Positions 17,516 through 27,027 of a DNA stretch of 64,000 nt are shown piece after piece; within the stretch, counting starts at the first letter, position 1; the number at the start of each line of letters is the position of its first letter. The DNA comes from Celeribacter halophilus (lineage in GTDB: Bacteria; Pseudomonadota; Alphaproteobacteria; Rhodobacterales; Rhodobacteraceae), in contig NZ_FORY01000008.1 in NCBI RefSeq assembly GCF_900114135.1, forward strand, positions 124,001-188,000. Reading direction: 5' to 3'. A program made the translations under genes and the position numbers. The notes beneath the pieces were generated by a model, which ran no database searches, had not been told where the DNA came from, and worked only from the letters and a program-made list of their open reading frames with translations.

Positions 17516-18094
17516 ATGGATCAGATGGACACCGCCCGCATACTCTACCTGTCGCTCCTTCTGGGCGCGATTGCCTTTTATTATGTCATCGCCAACCGGC
17601 GCAATCTGGGGCAGATGCTGCGCCATGCCGTGCTGTGGGCGTTGATCTTTATCGGCGCGCTGGCCGCTGTGGGGCTATGGCAGGATGTGCGCCCGCGTTT
17701 TGCACCTGCGCAGATCAGCGATGGCGCCGGTGTGATCACCGTGGATCGCGACCATTCCGGACATTTCTCCATCATTGCCGAGGTCAACGGCGCACCGGTG
17801 GAGTTTCTGGTGGATACGGGCGCGTCAAATGTCGTGCTGTCGCTCAGTGATGCGGAGAAAGCCGGTGTTGATGTGGACAATCTGGCCTTTACCGGCCGCG
17901 CCCAAACCGCAAATGGCACGGTGCGCACCGCCTCTGTAAAGATCGACACCCTGACCCTTGAGGGCATCACCGACGATGGCGTACGTGCCTATGTGACGGA
18001 TGGCGAGCTGTTCGGCTCGCTACTCGGCATGGATTACCTGCGCCGTTATGACAGTATCGAAATCAAACAGGACAAGCTGATCCTGACGCGCTAA
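17516..18094 (+). CDS. Membrane-anchored retropepsin-like aspartic protease (clan AA, TIGR02281-type)
   Basis: The 192-residue protein has two N-terminal membrane segments (about residues 5-24 and 38-57) followed by a periplasmic domain with a single catalytic motif, VEFLVDTGASNVVLS. The hydrophobic-DTGA pattern is that of retroviral-type proteases, which act as dimers. Later segments TANGTVRTASVKID and GSLLGMDYLRRYDSIEI match the bacterial TIGR02281 family. No Shine-Dalgarno sequence precedes the ATG, and the promoter position suggests a leaderless mRNA. The physiological substrate is unknown. Confidence 0.88.
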   Translation: MDQMDTARILYLSLLLGAIAFYYVIANRRNLGQMLRHAVLWALIFIGALAAVGLWQDVRPRFAPAQISDGAGVITVDRDHSGHFSIIAEVNGAPVEFLVDTGASNVVLSLSDAEKAGVDVDNLAFTGRAQTANGTVRTASVKIDTLTLEGITDDGVRAYVTDGELFGSLLGMDYLRRYDSIEIKQDKLILTR

Positions 18095-18151
18095 GCGGCG
18101 GGGAGACACGCTCCAGAGCGAGCCCATCAGGCGGACAGATCAGGGCGCACC

Positions 18152-18610
18152 CTAACCCGCCTTGCTCTCCGCCTTTTTCTCCCAGCGGCCACTTTCCTCA
18201 GACCAGTATTGCGCTTCGGCCCCCGCGCTTGTGAGGCTTTTCCATTGATGCCGCGCGTGTTGCACCGCCTCCATGTCATGCCCGTCAAACAGGATACAGG
18301 CGCGATCAAGGGCGGCAATTTCCTCCGCGCTCACCTCCGCCCCGCCGACGCTCATGACGCAGGAGGCCGCGTTGCCCCCCGGTGTGGCCGACAACAGAAT
18401 CGGCTGATCCGCGTCATGCGGACCGCCCGCCAAGCCATGCGGCAGAAACCCCTCACGCAGCCAGAGCGCCTGATCCAGTGCGCGAAGCTGCTCGATCGAG
18501 CGCCCGCGCACTTCCACGCGCCAGCCGGCAGAGAGGGATTTCTCCGCCAGCGTGCCCAGCGTTTCCACCAGAGGCGCGCGGGTCAGGTGATAGAAATAGA
18601 CAGCACCCAT
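18152..18610 (-). CDS. holC: DNA polymerase III chi subunit
   Basis: HolC links the clamp loader to SSB at the replication fork. The 152-residue protein begins YFYHLTRAPLVETLGTLAEK and contains the conserved RVEVRGRSIEQLRALDQALW and FLPHGL segments. It follows pepA by a few bases, the conserved pepA-holC pairing. The last 15 residues are charged and rich in Lys and Glu. Confidence 0.92.
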   Translation of the reverse strand: MGAVYFYHLTRAPLVETLGTLAEKSLSAGWRVEVRGRSIEQLRALDQALWLREGFLPHGLAGGPHDADQPILLSATPGGNAASCVMSVGGAEVSAEEIAALDRACILFDGHDMEAVQHARHQWKSLTSAGAEAQYWSEESGRWEKKAESKAG

Positions 18611-18616
18611 AAGGGG

Positions 18617-20083
18617 TTAGCCTTCCTTGTTCATCTCGTCGATCATCCGGTTGAGCGCCAGAACGCCCCAGCCTGTTGCCCCCTTCGGGGCCAATGTGGT
18701 GGGCGATTTGACCGAGGCCACACCTGCAATGTCGAGATGCATCCACGGCGTTTCATCCTTGACGAAACGCTTCAGGAATTGCGCCGCCGTGATCGCACCG
18801 CCCCAACGCGGGCCGACATTTTTCATATCCGCCACATCGGATTTGATGAGGTCGTCATAGCCCTGTCCCAAGGGCAAACGCCACGCGCCCTCGCCCTCGG
18901 CTTCGGCGGCTTTCAGGAACCCGTTGCAGAAGGCATCATCGTTGGAAAACACACCGGCGTTCTCGTTGCCAAGCGCAACCAGACACGCGCCTGTGAGCGT
19001 GGCGAGGTCGATCATTGCGGTCGGGGCGAATGTTTCCTGCGCATACCAGAGCACATCGGCCAGAACCAGACGCCCTTCGGCATCGGTGTTGATGATCTCG
19101 ACCGTGTCGCCCTTCATGGAGGTCACCACATCGCCGGGACGTGTGGCCTTGCCATCAGGCATATTCTCCACGAGGCCCACAAGCCCCACAACATTCACCG
19201 GCGCCTTGCGCAGGGCGAGCGATTTCATCACGCCCGACACCGTGCCCGCGCCGCCCATGTCCATGGTCATGTCTTCCATACCGCCTGCGGGTTTGAGCGA
19301 AATGCCGCCCGTATCAAAGACCACGCCCTTGCCGACCAGCGCCAGCGGGGCTTTGTCTCCGCCGCCGGTCCATTGCATCACAACCATTTTCGTGGGCGTC
19401 ACAGAGCCTTGGCCCACGGAGAGCAAGAGGTTCATTCCCAGCTCTTCGAGACGATCCTCTTCGAAGACCTCGACCTTGAGGCCAAGGCTTTCAAGCTCCA
19501 CGAGCCGATTGGCAAATTCCGTGGTGGTCAGCACATTGGACGGTTCCGACACCAGATCACGGGTGAAGAACACCCCTTCGGCCAGTGCGGTCACTGTGGA
19601 GAAATCGACTGTTTCAGGTTTGCTCACCGCAAACGTGACCTCCGGAGCGGCAGATTTTTCGTCGCCGGTTTTGTGATCGGTGAATTTGTAATGTTTGAGC
19701 GCCAGTCCCAAGGCCAGTTCCTCGACCCGTTTGACGCTACCGGGCAGCACCAGAGCGCCCTCCTTGCCAAGCGCACCACCGATGGCCGCGCCTGCCTTGC
19801 GGCACAGATCACTGGAGGCCTGATTGGCCAGTTTGACCACCTGCACGGCCTGCGCTTCCATACCGGTCGGATAGGCCAGTTCTTTCGCCTCGCCCTCTTT
19901 GAGCGTCTCGAAGGCCGCGCTTTCGATAAAACGCGCCAGCGCGCCTTTGGTCAGACGGTTGATCCGCCGCGCCGCCTGTCCGAGTTTTCCATCGGGGCTG
20001 ACGAGAACAACCACGCGGCCAGAACGGGCGGCAATGGCGTCGAGATCGAGGGCGGTAACGGAAAGCTGAACAAGCGCGGTCAT
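18617..20083 (-). CDS. pepA: Leucyl aminopeptidase (M17)
   Basis: PepA removes N-terminal residues from peptides using two metal ions; some relatives also bind DNA. The start at 20083 is chosen because AGGA lies 7 nt upstream and the length (488 residues) fits; an upstream extension would run through the intergenic region. The C-terminal catalytic domain has GKGVVFDTGGISLKP, the metal-binding MDMGGAG and the family signature NTDAEGRLVLAD, followed by ATLTGA. It is divergent from lptF, an arrangement shared with enterobacteria, and followed by holC. Confidence 0.96.
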   Translation of the reverse strand: MTALVQLSVTALDLDAIAARSGRVVVLVSPDGKLGQAARRINRLTKGALARFIESAAFETLKEGEAKELAYPTGMEAQAVQVVKLANQASSDLCRKAGAAIGGALGKEGALVLPGSVKRVEELALGLALKHYKFTDHKTGDEKSAAPEVTFAVSKPETVDFSTVTALAEGVFFTRDLVSEPSNVLTTTEFANRLVELESLGLKVEVFEEDRLEELGMNLLLSVGQGSVTPTKMVVMQWTGGGDKAPLALVGKGVVFDTGGISLKPAGGMEDMTMDMGGAGTVSGVMKSLALRKAPVNVVGLVGLVENMPDGKATRPGDVVTSMKGDTVEIINTDAEGRLVLADVLWYAQETFAPTAMIDLATLTGACLVALGNENAGVFSNDDAFCNGFLKAAEAEGEGAWRLPLGQGYDDLIKSDVADMKNVGPRWGGAITAAQFLKRFVKDETPWMHLDIAGVASVKSPTTLAPKGATGWGVLALNRMIDEMNKEG

Positions 20084-20182
20084 ATCAAATCCTGTGTAAA
20101 TTGATGTCCCGCTATAGGTAGCGGTCAAACGAGGGGCTGACCAGAGTGAGATTGGACCTTTCTCCCAGCCGCAGGGAACGAT

Positions 20183-21364
20183 ATGGTCGCGCGCAACGGT
20201 CAGGACGGGTACGGGACAACGGGTTTGGGAAGATTCGACAAATACATGCTTCAGCAATTGCTGATGCTGTTCGGGTTTTTCTCGCTCGTTCTGGCTCTGG
20301 TCTTCTGGGTCAACAAGGCGGTGAGCCTGCTGGACTGGCTTATGGGAGACGGGCAGTCGGCCTCGACCTTTCTCCAGCTCACGCTTTTATCCCTGCCGAC
20401 CATTCTGGTGAATCTGCTTCCCATCGCCGCCTTTGCGGCCACCGTCTATGTGACCAACCGCTTGTCTTCCGAATCCGAACTGGTGGTTGTTCAGGCCGCA
20501 GGCTATTCGCCCTATCGTCTGGCCCGTCCGGTGCTTTATTTCGGTGTCATCGTGGCTTTGATGATTGCGGTGCTGTCCCATGTGCTTGTGCCTTTGTCGC
20601 AACGCGAACTGGACCTGCGCCGCGCCGAGATTGCCGGCGACATCACCGCGCGGCTTCTGACAGAAGGCACATTCGTGCATCCGGTCAAAGGCATAACCTT
20701 CTATGTCCGCAATATCTCCGCCGCTGGCGAGCTTGAAGATGTCTATCTCTCGAACAGCCGCACGGAAGGCGAACGCCAGAGCTTTATCGCCAGTCAGGCC
20801 TTGATCGTCAAAGACGAGGACGGGCCGATGCTTTTGATGTTCGACGGTATGACGCAGGTCTATGACCTGGAAGACCAGCGGCTCTCCGTCACACGGTTCG
20901 ACAGTTTCGCCTATAGTCTGCAGGGGCTGTTCGGCACGACACAGGCGCAAAGGCGCAGCCTCAAATCGACAGACAGTTTCGATCTGTTGCGCGCGAGCCC
21001 TACACTTCTGGAAGAGTTGCGCTCCAGCCGTTTGCAGGTTCTGGCCGAAGTCACCCAACGCATGAACAAGGCGGTGCAGGGATTCGCCATCTGTCTCATC
21101 GGCTTTGCCGCGCTGCTCATTGGCGGTTTCTCGCGCTTTGGCTTGTGGCGACAGATTCTTCTGGCCATCGTGCTTCTGGTCATCATCAAATCGCTCGACA
21201 ACAGTTTCGAAGGCATGATCAACGATGATCCCTCGCTCTGGCCGCTGCGCTATGTCGCCTCAGTGGTGGCTGTTCTCATGGCCTTGGCGCTGATGTGGAA
21301 AACCGCCCGCCCCGCAAGGCGCTCGCGGCGACGTGCAAAACATGGAACGGAGGCGAAACCATGA
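20183..21364 (+). CDS. lptF: LPS export permease LptF
   Basis: LptF and LptG form the inner-membrane part of the Lpt machine that lifts LPS out of the inner membrane. The 393-residue protein has the YjgP/YjgQ fold: membrane segments at the N-terminus (FFSLVLALVFWVNKAVSLL), a central periplasmic beta-jellyroll, and C-terminal segments. The ATG at 20183 has AGGGA close upstream; an in-frame TTG at 20225 would start (M)GRFDKYML, closer to many relatives. The stop overlaps the lptG start as ATGA. Confidence 0.95.
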   Translation: MVARNGQDGYGTTGLGRFDKYMLQQLLMLFGFFSLVLALVFWVNKAVSLLDWLMGDGQSASTFLQLTLLSLPTILVNLLPIAAFAATVYVTNRLSSESELVVVQAAGYSPYRLARPVLYFGVIVALMIAVLSHVLVPLSQRELDLRRAEIAGDITARLLTEGTFVHPVKGITFYVRNISAAGELEDVYLSNSRTEGERQSFIASQALIVKDEDGPMLLMFDGMTQVYDLEDQRLSVTRFDSFAYSLQGLFGTTQAQRRSLKSTDSFDLLRASPTLLEELRSSRLQVLAEVTQRMNKAVQGFAICLIGFAALLIGGFSRFGLWRQILLAIVLLVIIKSLDNSFEGMINDDPSLWPLRYVASVVAVLMALALMWKTARPARRSRRRAKHGTEAKP

Positions 21365-22458
21365 GGCTCGATCTCTATTTCGCCCGCCGCTATATCCGCG
21401 CCCTGCTCATGGTGCTGGGGGTTTTTGCGGGCCTGATCGCCATGGTCGAGAGCCTCGATCAAATCCGCAATTTCTCCGGCGTCGAGATCAGCGGCACGGC
21501 CATTCTCGGCATGGCGCTGTTGCGCGTGCCGACCACCCTTTACGAAATCCTGCCCATCGTGGTGATGATCGCCACGCTCACGCTGTTTCTCGGACTGGCG
21601 CGGTCCTCGGAACTGGTGGTGGCGCGGGCCTCTGGGCGCGGGGCGATGCGCTCTCTTGTGCCAATTGCCATTGTCGCCTTCGTCTTCGGCCTGTTCAGCG
21701 TGGCCGTGCTCAACCCCTTCACCGCCGCGACCGAACGGGCCTATGACCAGCGCGAAACCCTGTATCTTCAGGGCGAACGTCAGGTGTTCTCCGTCTCCGA
21801 CGAAGGGCTCTGGCTGCGCGAAGGCACAGGAAGCGGCCAGATGGTCATCCGTGCCACACGGTCCAACCTCGACGGCTCCATCCTGTATGACGTCAGCTTT
21901 CTGGGCTTTACCACCGAGGGCCTGCCGATGTTCCGCATCGAAGCGCTCGATGCGCGGATCGAAGACGGTCAATGGGTGCTCACAGAGGCGAAACGCTGGC
22001 CGCTGCAAGGGGCTGCCAATCCGGAAGCCGCCGCCACGAGCCATGCGCGGCTGACCCTGCCCACCAGCCTCAGCCTTGAGGAAATCCGCGACCGGTTCGG
22101 CTCGGCGGAGGCTGTGTCGATCTGGGATATGTCGGCCTATATCAAGAAACTGGAAGACGCCGGTTTTTCCGCACGCAGCTACAAGATGTGGCTGCAAAGC
22201 GAACTGGCCCTGCCCTTTGCCTTTGTCGCGATGATGCTGATCGCCGCCGGTTTCACCATGCGCCACACACGACTTGGCCGGACCTCGACCCTCGTGGTCA
22301 CCGCCATCATTCTGGCCTTCGGGTTCTATTTCCTGCGCTCTTTTGCCATTGTCATGGGACAGAATGGATTGCTGCCGATCACGCTGGCCGCATGGGGGCC
22401 ACCGCTGGCGGTGATCCTCGCCACACTTGCACTTTTGCTGCATCTGGAAGATGGATAG
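21361..22458 (+). CDS. lptG: LPS export permease LptG
   Basis: Second YjgP/YjgQ permease of the LPS exporter, 365 residues. The N-terminal segment begins MRLDLYFARRYIRALLMV; the motif PTTLYEILPIVVMIATL is typical of LptG. A periplasmic domain (about 140-270) and three C-terminal membrane segments complete the fold. Overlapping start/stop with lptF indicates coupled translation in a 1:1 ratio, and lptD follows after 3 bp, putting the whole export chain except LptA, B, C and E together. Confidence 0.95.
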   Translation: MRLDLYFARRYIRALLMVLGVFAGLIAMVESLDQIRNFSGVEISGTAILGMALLRVPTTLYEILPIVVMIATLTLFLGLARSSELVVARASGRGAMRSLVPIAIVAFVFGLFSVAVLNPFTAATERAYDQRETLYLQGERQVFSVSDEGLWLREGTGSGQMVIRATRSNLDGSILYDVSFLGFTTEGLPMFRIEALDARIEDGQWVLTEAKRWPLQGAANPEAAATSHARLTLPTSLSLEEIRDRFGSAEAVSIWDMSAYIKKLEDAGFSARSYKMWLQSELALPFAFVAMMLIAAGFTMRHTRLGRTSTLVVTAIILAFGFYFLRSFAIVMGQNGLLPITLAAWGPPLAVILATLALLLHLEDG

Positions 22459-22461
22459 GAC

Positions 22462-24660
22462 ATGAGAGCTGCTGCCCCGTCTATGACCACGCCCCGCCCC
22501 CGTATTGCCCGCCTCACAGGCGGCGCAAGGCGGTTTGCCTGCCATCTCACAGTGACGGCGGCTCTTGCGCTCACAGCGGGCGCCCAGCCTAGCCTACTCC
22601 ACGCACAGGACAGCCAACAGGACGCCAGCCTGCCCACCGCGCTGCTGGCCAATGGCGTAACCTTTGACGGGGAGATGCTCGTCGCCACCGGTGATGTCGA
22701 AGTGCTCTATGATGGCACCCGCCTCACCGCCAGCCGCATTGCCTACAACCAGACCACAGGTGCACTGAGCATCGACGGGCCGATCCGCCTGACGGAAAGC
22801 GGCTCCGACACGGTGGTTCTGGCCTCCGCCGCAGAGCTCGACACAGAGTTGCAAAACGGCATCCTGACCTCCGCGCGCATGGTGATCGACCAACAGATGC
22901 AACTGGCCGCTGCGCGTCTTGACGTGATCGACGGGCGTTACCTGCGGATGCAGAAATCCGTGGCCTCGACCTGTGAAGTCTGCGCCGACCGGCCTGTGCC
23001 CATGTGGGAAATCCGTGCGCAGGAGATCGTGCATGACAGCGAGGCCCGCCAGCTCTATTTCACCAATGCCCAGATGCGGATCATGAATGTGCCGGTGCTC
23101 TGGCTGCCGCATCTGCGTGTGCCGGACCCGACGCTCGAACGCGCCAACGGTTTTCTTGTCCCCGAGGTGCGCACCGACTCGACGCTGGGCACAGGGATCG
23201 AGATTCCCTATTTCATCACCATAGGCGATCATCGCGACCTCACCGTCTCGCCCTATCTGGCGACCAACACAACAACGCTGAACCTGCGTTATCGTCAGGC
23301 ATTCACCAATGGCGATATCGAGATCAACGGCGCAGTCAGTGACGATGACACCACCGACGGGCTGCGGGCCTATGCCGAAATCGAAGGCGACTGGACCCTC
23401 CGCAACGGCTATGCGCTCGACATCGACCTCGCTGCGGTTTCGGACACAAGCTATCTCTCGGAATACGATATTTCCGACAGCAATTACCTCAAATCGACCG
23501 TCAACCTGTCACGCTACCGCGCCGGAGAGGCGATCGACGGAGAGATCACCTACAGCCGCTATCTGGGTGACGGCACCAACAACGACAATCCCACCGTGCT
23601 CGGGGAGTTTCTCTTTGAGCGCTATGTCCAGCCGTGGAGCCTGCCCGGACGGTTGAGCTACGGCTTCACCGCATCGAGCTATTACCGCGAATCGAACGAT
23701 GATGTGGACGGGGCGGATGTGTTGCGCCTTGGTGCGGAAAGCACTTGGAGCGGTAGCAAGATTTTCGACAGCGGCTTGCGGCTCGACAATGAGGCCTCCG
23801 TCTATGCCGACGCCTATCTCATCCGGCAGAACTCGGATTACGACAGCACGGTCCTGCGTGGCACCGCCAGCGCCGAGACCAAACTAAGCTGGCCACTGAC
23901 CCGCAGCACCGCCTCCGGTGCCTCGGAAATCCTTGAACCGATCCTGCAACTCGGCTGGTCGGACAGTGTCGGCGGCTCTGTGCCGGACACGGATTCGCTG
24001 TTCATCGAGTTTGACGAAGGCAACCTGCTGACACTTTCGCGCTTTCCCGGTGCCGACCGTCGCGAAACCGGCCTGACCTCCGCCGCCGGTCTGCGATTCT
24101 CGCATTACGGGCCGACATTCGACTATGCGGTGACACTGGGGCGCGTGCTCTATCTCGAAGATACCGACGGCTATTCCACCTCTTCCGGCCTCTCGACCAC
24201 CCAATCGGACTGGCTTCTCGCGGCGCGTATGGCCTTTAACGACCGCCTGTCGCTCTATAACCGTCTGCTGGTGGGCAATGACGCGGAAATGACCAAATGG
24301 GACACCCGTCTGGACTATCTGCGCGACACCTACAGCATCGGCACGACCTACAGCTATGTGATCGCCGATGCCGTGGAGGACCGCGACGAGCCGATCAACG
24401 AATTCGCCCTCGACGGGGAAGTGATCCTCGCCGATCACTGGACGCTGACCGGCGAATACCGGCATGATTTCGAAAATGACGAAGTCACCCGCGCCAAACT
24501 CGGGATCAAGTTTCAAAACGAATGCACCCGCGTCCAGATCGGCCTGACGCGCCGCTACTGGGACACGGATGACCTCGACCCGACCACGCGCGTGACCTTC
24601 TCCGTGGGCTTCGGGGCCTTTGCAACAGAACAGACCAAGGCCAGCACATGCGCCTTTTGA
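22462..24660 (+). CDS. lptD: LPS assembly protein LptD
   Basis: LptD is the outer-membrane barrel that inserts LPS into the outer leaflet. The 732-residue protein has a long N-terminal export signal (about 50 residues, ending near LLHAQ), an OstA/LptA-like jellyroll (about 60-170, ALLANGVTFDGEMLVATGDVE) and a large beta-barrel. A Cys pair in STCEVCADRPVP and Cys residues near the C-terminus (NECTRVQIGL and the final CAF) are suitable for the disulfides that activate LptD. The family partner LptE is not in the window. surA follows, which helps LptD fold. Confidence 0.96.
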   Translation: MRAAAPSMTTPRPRIARLTGGARRFACHLTVTAALALTAGAQPSLLHAQDSQQDASLPTALLANGVTFDGEMLVATGDVEVLYDGTRLTASRIAYNQTTGALSIDGPIRLTESGSDTVVLASAAELDTELQNGILTSARMVIDQQMQLAAARLDVIDGRYLRMQKSVASTCEVCADRPVPMWEIRAQEIVHDSEARQLYFTNAQMRIMNVPVLWLPHLRVPDPTLERANGFLVPEVRTDSTLGTGIEIPYFITIGDHRDLTVSPYLATNTTTLNLRYRQAFTNGDIEINGAVSDDDTTDGLRAYAEIEGDWTLRNGYALDIDLAAVSDTSYLSEYDISDSNYLKSTVNLSRYRAGEAIDGEITYSRYLGDGTNNDNPTVLGEFLFERYVQPWSLPGRLSYGFTASSYYRESNDDVDGADVLRLGAESTWSGSKIFDSGLRLDNEASVYADAYLIRQNSDYDSTVLRGTASAETKLSWPLTRSTASGASEILEPILQLGWSDSVGGSVPDTDSLFIEFDEGNLLTLSRFPGADRRETGLTSAAGLRFSHYGPTFDYAVTLGRVLYLEDTDGYSTSSGLSTTQSDWLLAARMAFNDRLSLYNRLLVGNDAEMTKWDTRLDYLRDTYSIGTTYSYVIADAVEDRDEPINEFALDGEVILADHWTLTGEYRHDFENDEVTRAKLGIKFQNECTRVQIGLTRRYWDTDDLDPTTRVTFSVGFGAFATEQTKASTCAF

Positions 24661-24793
24661 GCAGAACTTCCGCAAAGTTTTACCCCGCGTGCGCAGTCAG
24701 GCTTTGCAATCCACTTGGCCCGCGTTGTGAAACCCCTTAGAAAGACATCGAGTAACGCGCTTTTTGGGGCGCATGTGGAATATGGGAGTTGGC

Positions 24794-26047
24794 ATGACAC
24801 GCAAATTCAGGGCTGATCTGATCGCCGGATTGAAGAAAGCGAGCCTCGGGCTCCTCTGTGCCGTGCTTGTCGGGACAGGCGTGCCGGATCGTGCCGCCGC
24901 GCAAAACCTCTTTGCCCCTGTTGCCTATGTCAATGACAACGTGGTCACCGGATTCGAGTTGAACCAGCGCATCCAGTTGATGACCGTGCTGGGTGCCACG
25001 CCGACCCGTCAGGCCGCACTGGATGCCCTGATCGAAGAACGGCTCAAGAAAGAGATGGCGGACCGTTTCGGCCTGTCGCTCACGGACGAACAGGTCGCCG
25101 CAGGTATTCAGGAATTTGCCGGACGTGGCGGGCTGAAACCCGAACAATTCCTCTCGCTCATGGCCCGCGAAGGCGTCAGCGCGCAAACCGTCCGCGACTT
25201 TGTCGCAACCGGCCTGTTGTGGCGCGAAATCGCTCGCGGTCTCTTTGCCAACAAGGCCCAGATTTCCGACCTCGAAGTTGACCGCGCCATGCAGAACAAC
25301 GGCCCCTCAGGCGGCCTGCGCGTGTTGCTGTCCGAACTCTTCCTGCCTGCACGCACACCGGAAGAGAGAGCCAAATCCGAAGCCCTCGCCAAACAGATCG
25401 CCGCACGCCCGTCGATCTCTGCCTTTGCTGCCGCCGCCAGCGAATATTCCGTGGCTCCCTCGCGGGAAAAAGCCGGACGGATGGACTGGGTTGCCATCGG
25501 TGATCTGCCGCCTGCCCTGCGCAACACCGTGGCCGGTCTGAAACCCGGCGAGATCACAGCGCCCCTGTCCACGCAAAACGCCATCGGCCTGTTCCAGCTG
25601 CGCTCCGTGGCGGAAACCACCCGTCCCACACCCAAGGCCGACGCCATCACCTACGCCGCCTATTACATCGCAGGCGGACGCTCCGAGGCCGCGCTCAAAC
25701 GCGCCGCAGAGGTCAAAGCCAGCGTCGACAGCTGTGACGACCTTTACGGCATTGCCAAGGGCGAGCCGGAAGAGGTGCTGCAAATCGACACCCTGCCAGC
25801 CGGAGACATCCCCACGGATGTGGCCGTCGAACTGTCCAAACTTGACCCCGGCGAGGTCTCCACCGCCCTCACCCGCGCCAATGGCGAAACTCTGGTCTTC
25901 CTGATGATGTGCGGACGCACCTATGAGAACACCGGCAATGTCGACCGCGAACAGATTCGTAACCAGTTGCAGTCCCAACGCATCGGCGCTCTGGCGGACA
26001 GCTACCTTGCGGAACTCAAGGCCGACGCCACCATCGTGATCCCATGA
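24794..26047 (+). CDS. surA: SurA-type periplasmic chaperone / peptidyl-prolyl isomerase
   Basis: SurA carries unfolded outer-membrane proteins to the Bam complex. The start at 24794 was chosen because GGGAG lies 6 nt upstream and it gives a clean signal peptide (MTRKFRADLIAGLKKASLG, cleavage near RAAAQ). The N-terminal chaperone region includes VAYVNDNVVTGFELNQRIQL; one rotamase (parvulin) domain is recognisable around residues 175-285 (ELFLPARTPEERAKSEALA, AGRMDWVAIGDLPPAL). At 417 residues it is of normal length. It stands in lptD-surA-pdxA-rsmA order, conserved across proteobacteria. Confidence 0.93.
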   Translation: MTRKFRADLIAGLKKASLGLLCAVLVGTGVPDRAAAQNLFAPVAYVNDNVVTGFELNQRIQLMTVLGATPTRQAALDALIEERLKKEMADRFGLSLTDEQVAAGIQEFAGRGGLKPEQFLSLMAREGVSAQTVRDFVATGLLWREIARGLFANKAQISDLEVDRAMQNNGPSGGLRVLLSELFLPARTPEERAKSEALAKQIAARPSISAFAAAASEYSVAPSREKAGRMDWVAIGDLPPALRNTVAGLKPGEITAPLSTQNAIGLFQLRSVAETTRPTPKADAITYAAYYIAGGRSEAALKRAAEVKASVDSCDDLYGIAKGEPEEVLQIDTLPAGDIPTDVAVELSKLDPGEVSTALTRANGETLVFLMMCGRTYENTGNVDREQIRNQLQSQRIGALADSYLAELKADATIVIP

Positions 26048-27027
26048 GCGGGCGTCGACACGCGCCGATTGCGCTAAGTTGCGGAGAACCTGCGGGCGTT
26101 GGGCCGGAACTGGCGGTCGCAGCAGCTCAGGCACTCGATGGTGCCCTGCCGTTCTTCTGGATCGGAGACCCGCGTCACCTGCCCGAAGGCAGCCGTTTCG
26201 CGGAAATCTCTACCCCCGCTGAGGCGCATCATGTGGCCTCCGGCACCCTACCCGTGCTGCGTCACGACTTTGCCGCCCCCGCCACCGCAGGCCAGCCCGA
26301 TCTAGCCAATGCCCGCGGTGTGATCGACGTGATCGCCCGCGCGGTCGCTCTGGTGCAATCCGGCGAAGCCTCCGCCATCTGCACCGCCCCCATCCACAAG
26401 AAAGTCCTGAAAGACGGCGCGAATTTCGCCTATCCGGGACATACCGAGTTTCTTGCCCATCTGGGCGGCGTCGAACGCGTGGTGATGATGCTGGCCTGCC
26501 CCGAATTGCGCGTTGTGCCGGTGACCATCCATATCGCGCTCAAGGATGTGCCCACGGCCTTCACCCCCGCGCTGCTCGAAGAAACCATCCGCATCACCGC
26601 CATGGATTTGAAACGTTTCTGGGGGATCGAGCGTCCGCGCATCGCCATTGCGGGGCTGAACCCGCACGCGGGCGAAGGCGGGGCAATGGGCCACGAAGAA
26701 CTCGACTGGATGATCCCGCTGATCGAACGGCTCGGCGCGGAAGGCTTTGATCTCAAAGGCCCGATGCCGCCGGACACCATGTTCCACGCCAAGGCGCGTG
26801 CGGGCTATGATGTGGCGCTTTGTGCCTATCACGATCAGGCGCTGATCCCGATCAAGACCATTGATTTTTCCGGCGGCGTCAATGTCACCCTCGGCCTGCC
26901 GTTTATCCGCACCTCGCCGGATCACGGCACCGCCTTTGACATTGCCGGCAAAGGGCTGGCCGATCCGACCAGCCTGATTGCAGCGCTGAACATGGCCGCA
27001 GAGATGGCCGCAAAGGGAGACACCTGA
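26044..27027 (+). CDS. pdxA: 4-hydroxythreonine-4-phosphate dehydrogenase
   Basis: PdxA oxidises 4-phosphohydroxy-L-threonine in the DXP-dependent vitamin B6 pathway. The 327-residue protein has the metal-binding histidines in [21 protein letters not shown] and [12 protein letters not shown], and the N-terminal [11 protein letters not shown]. Its start overlaps the surA stop by 4 bp (ATGA) and its stop overlaps the rsmA start by 1 bp (TGATG), so three genes are translationally linked. Confidence 0.96.
   Translation: MSGRRHAPIALSCGEPAGVGPELAVAAAQALDGALPFFWIGDPRHLPEGSRFAEISTPAEAHHVASGTLPVLRHDFAAPATAGQPDLANARGVIDVIARAVALVQSGEASAICTAPIHKKVLKDGANFAYPGHTEFLAHLGGVERVVMMLACPELRVVPVTIHIALKDVPTAFTPALLEETIRITAMDLKRFWGIERPRIAIAGLNPHAGEGGAMGHEELDWMIPLIERLGAEGFDLKGPMPPDTMFHAKARAGYDVALCAYHDQALIPIKTIDFSGGVNVTLGLPFIRTSPDHGTAFDIAGKGLADPTSLIAALNMAAEMAAKGDT

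Noticed and set aside
18209-20104. A 631-codon open frame on the plus strand
   Set aside because: Antisense to pepA and holC, whose motifs are unambiguous; the plus-strand product is His/Arg-rich without domain features.
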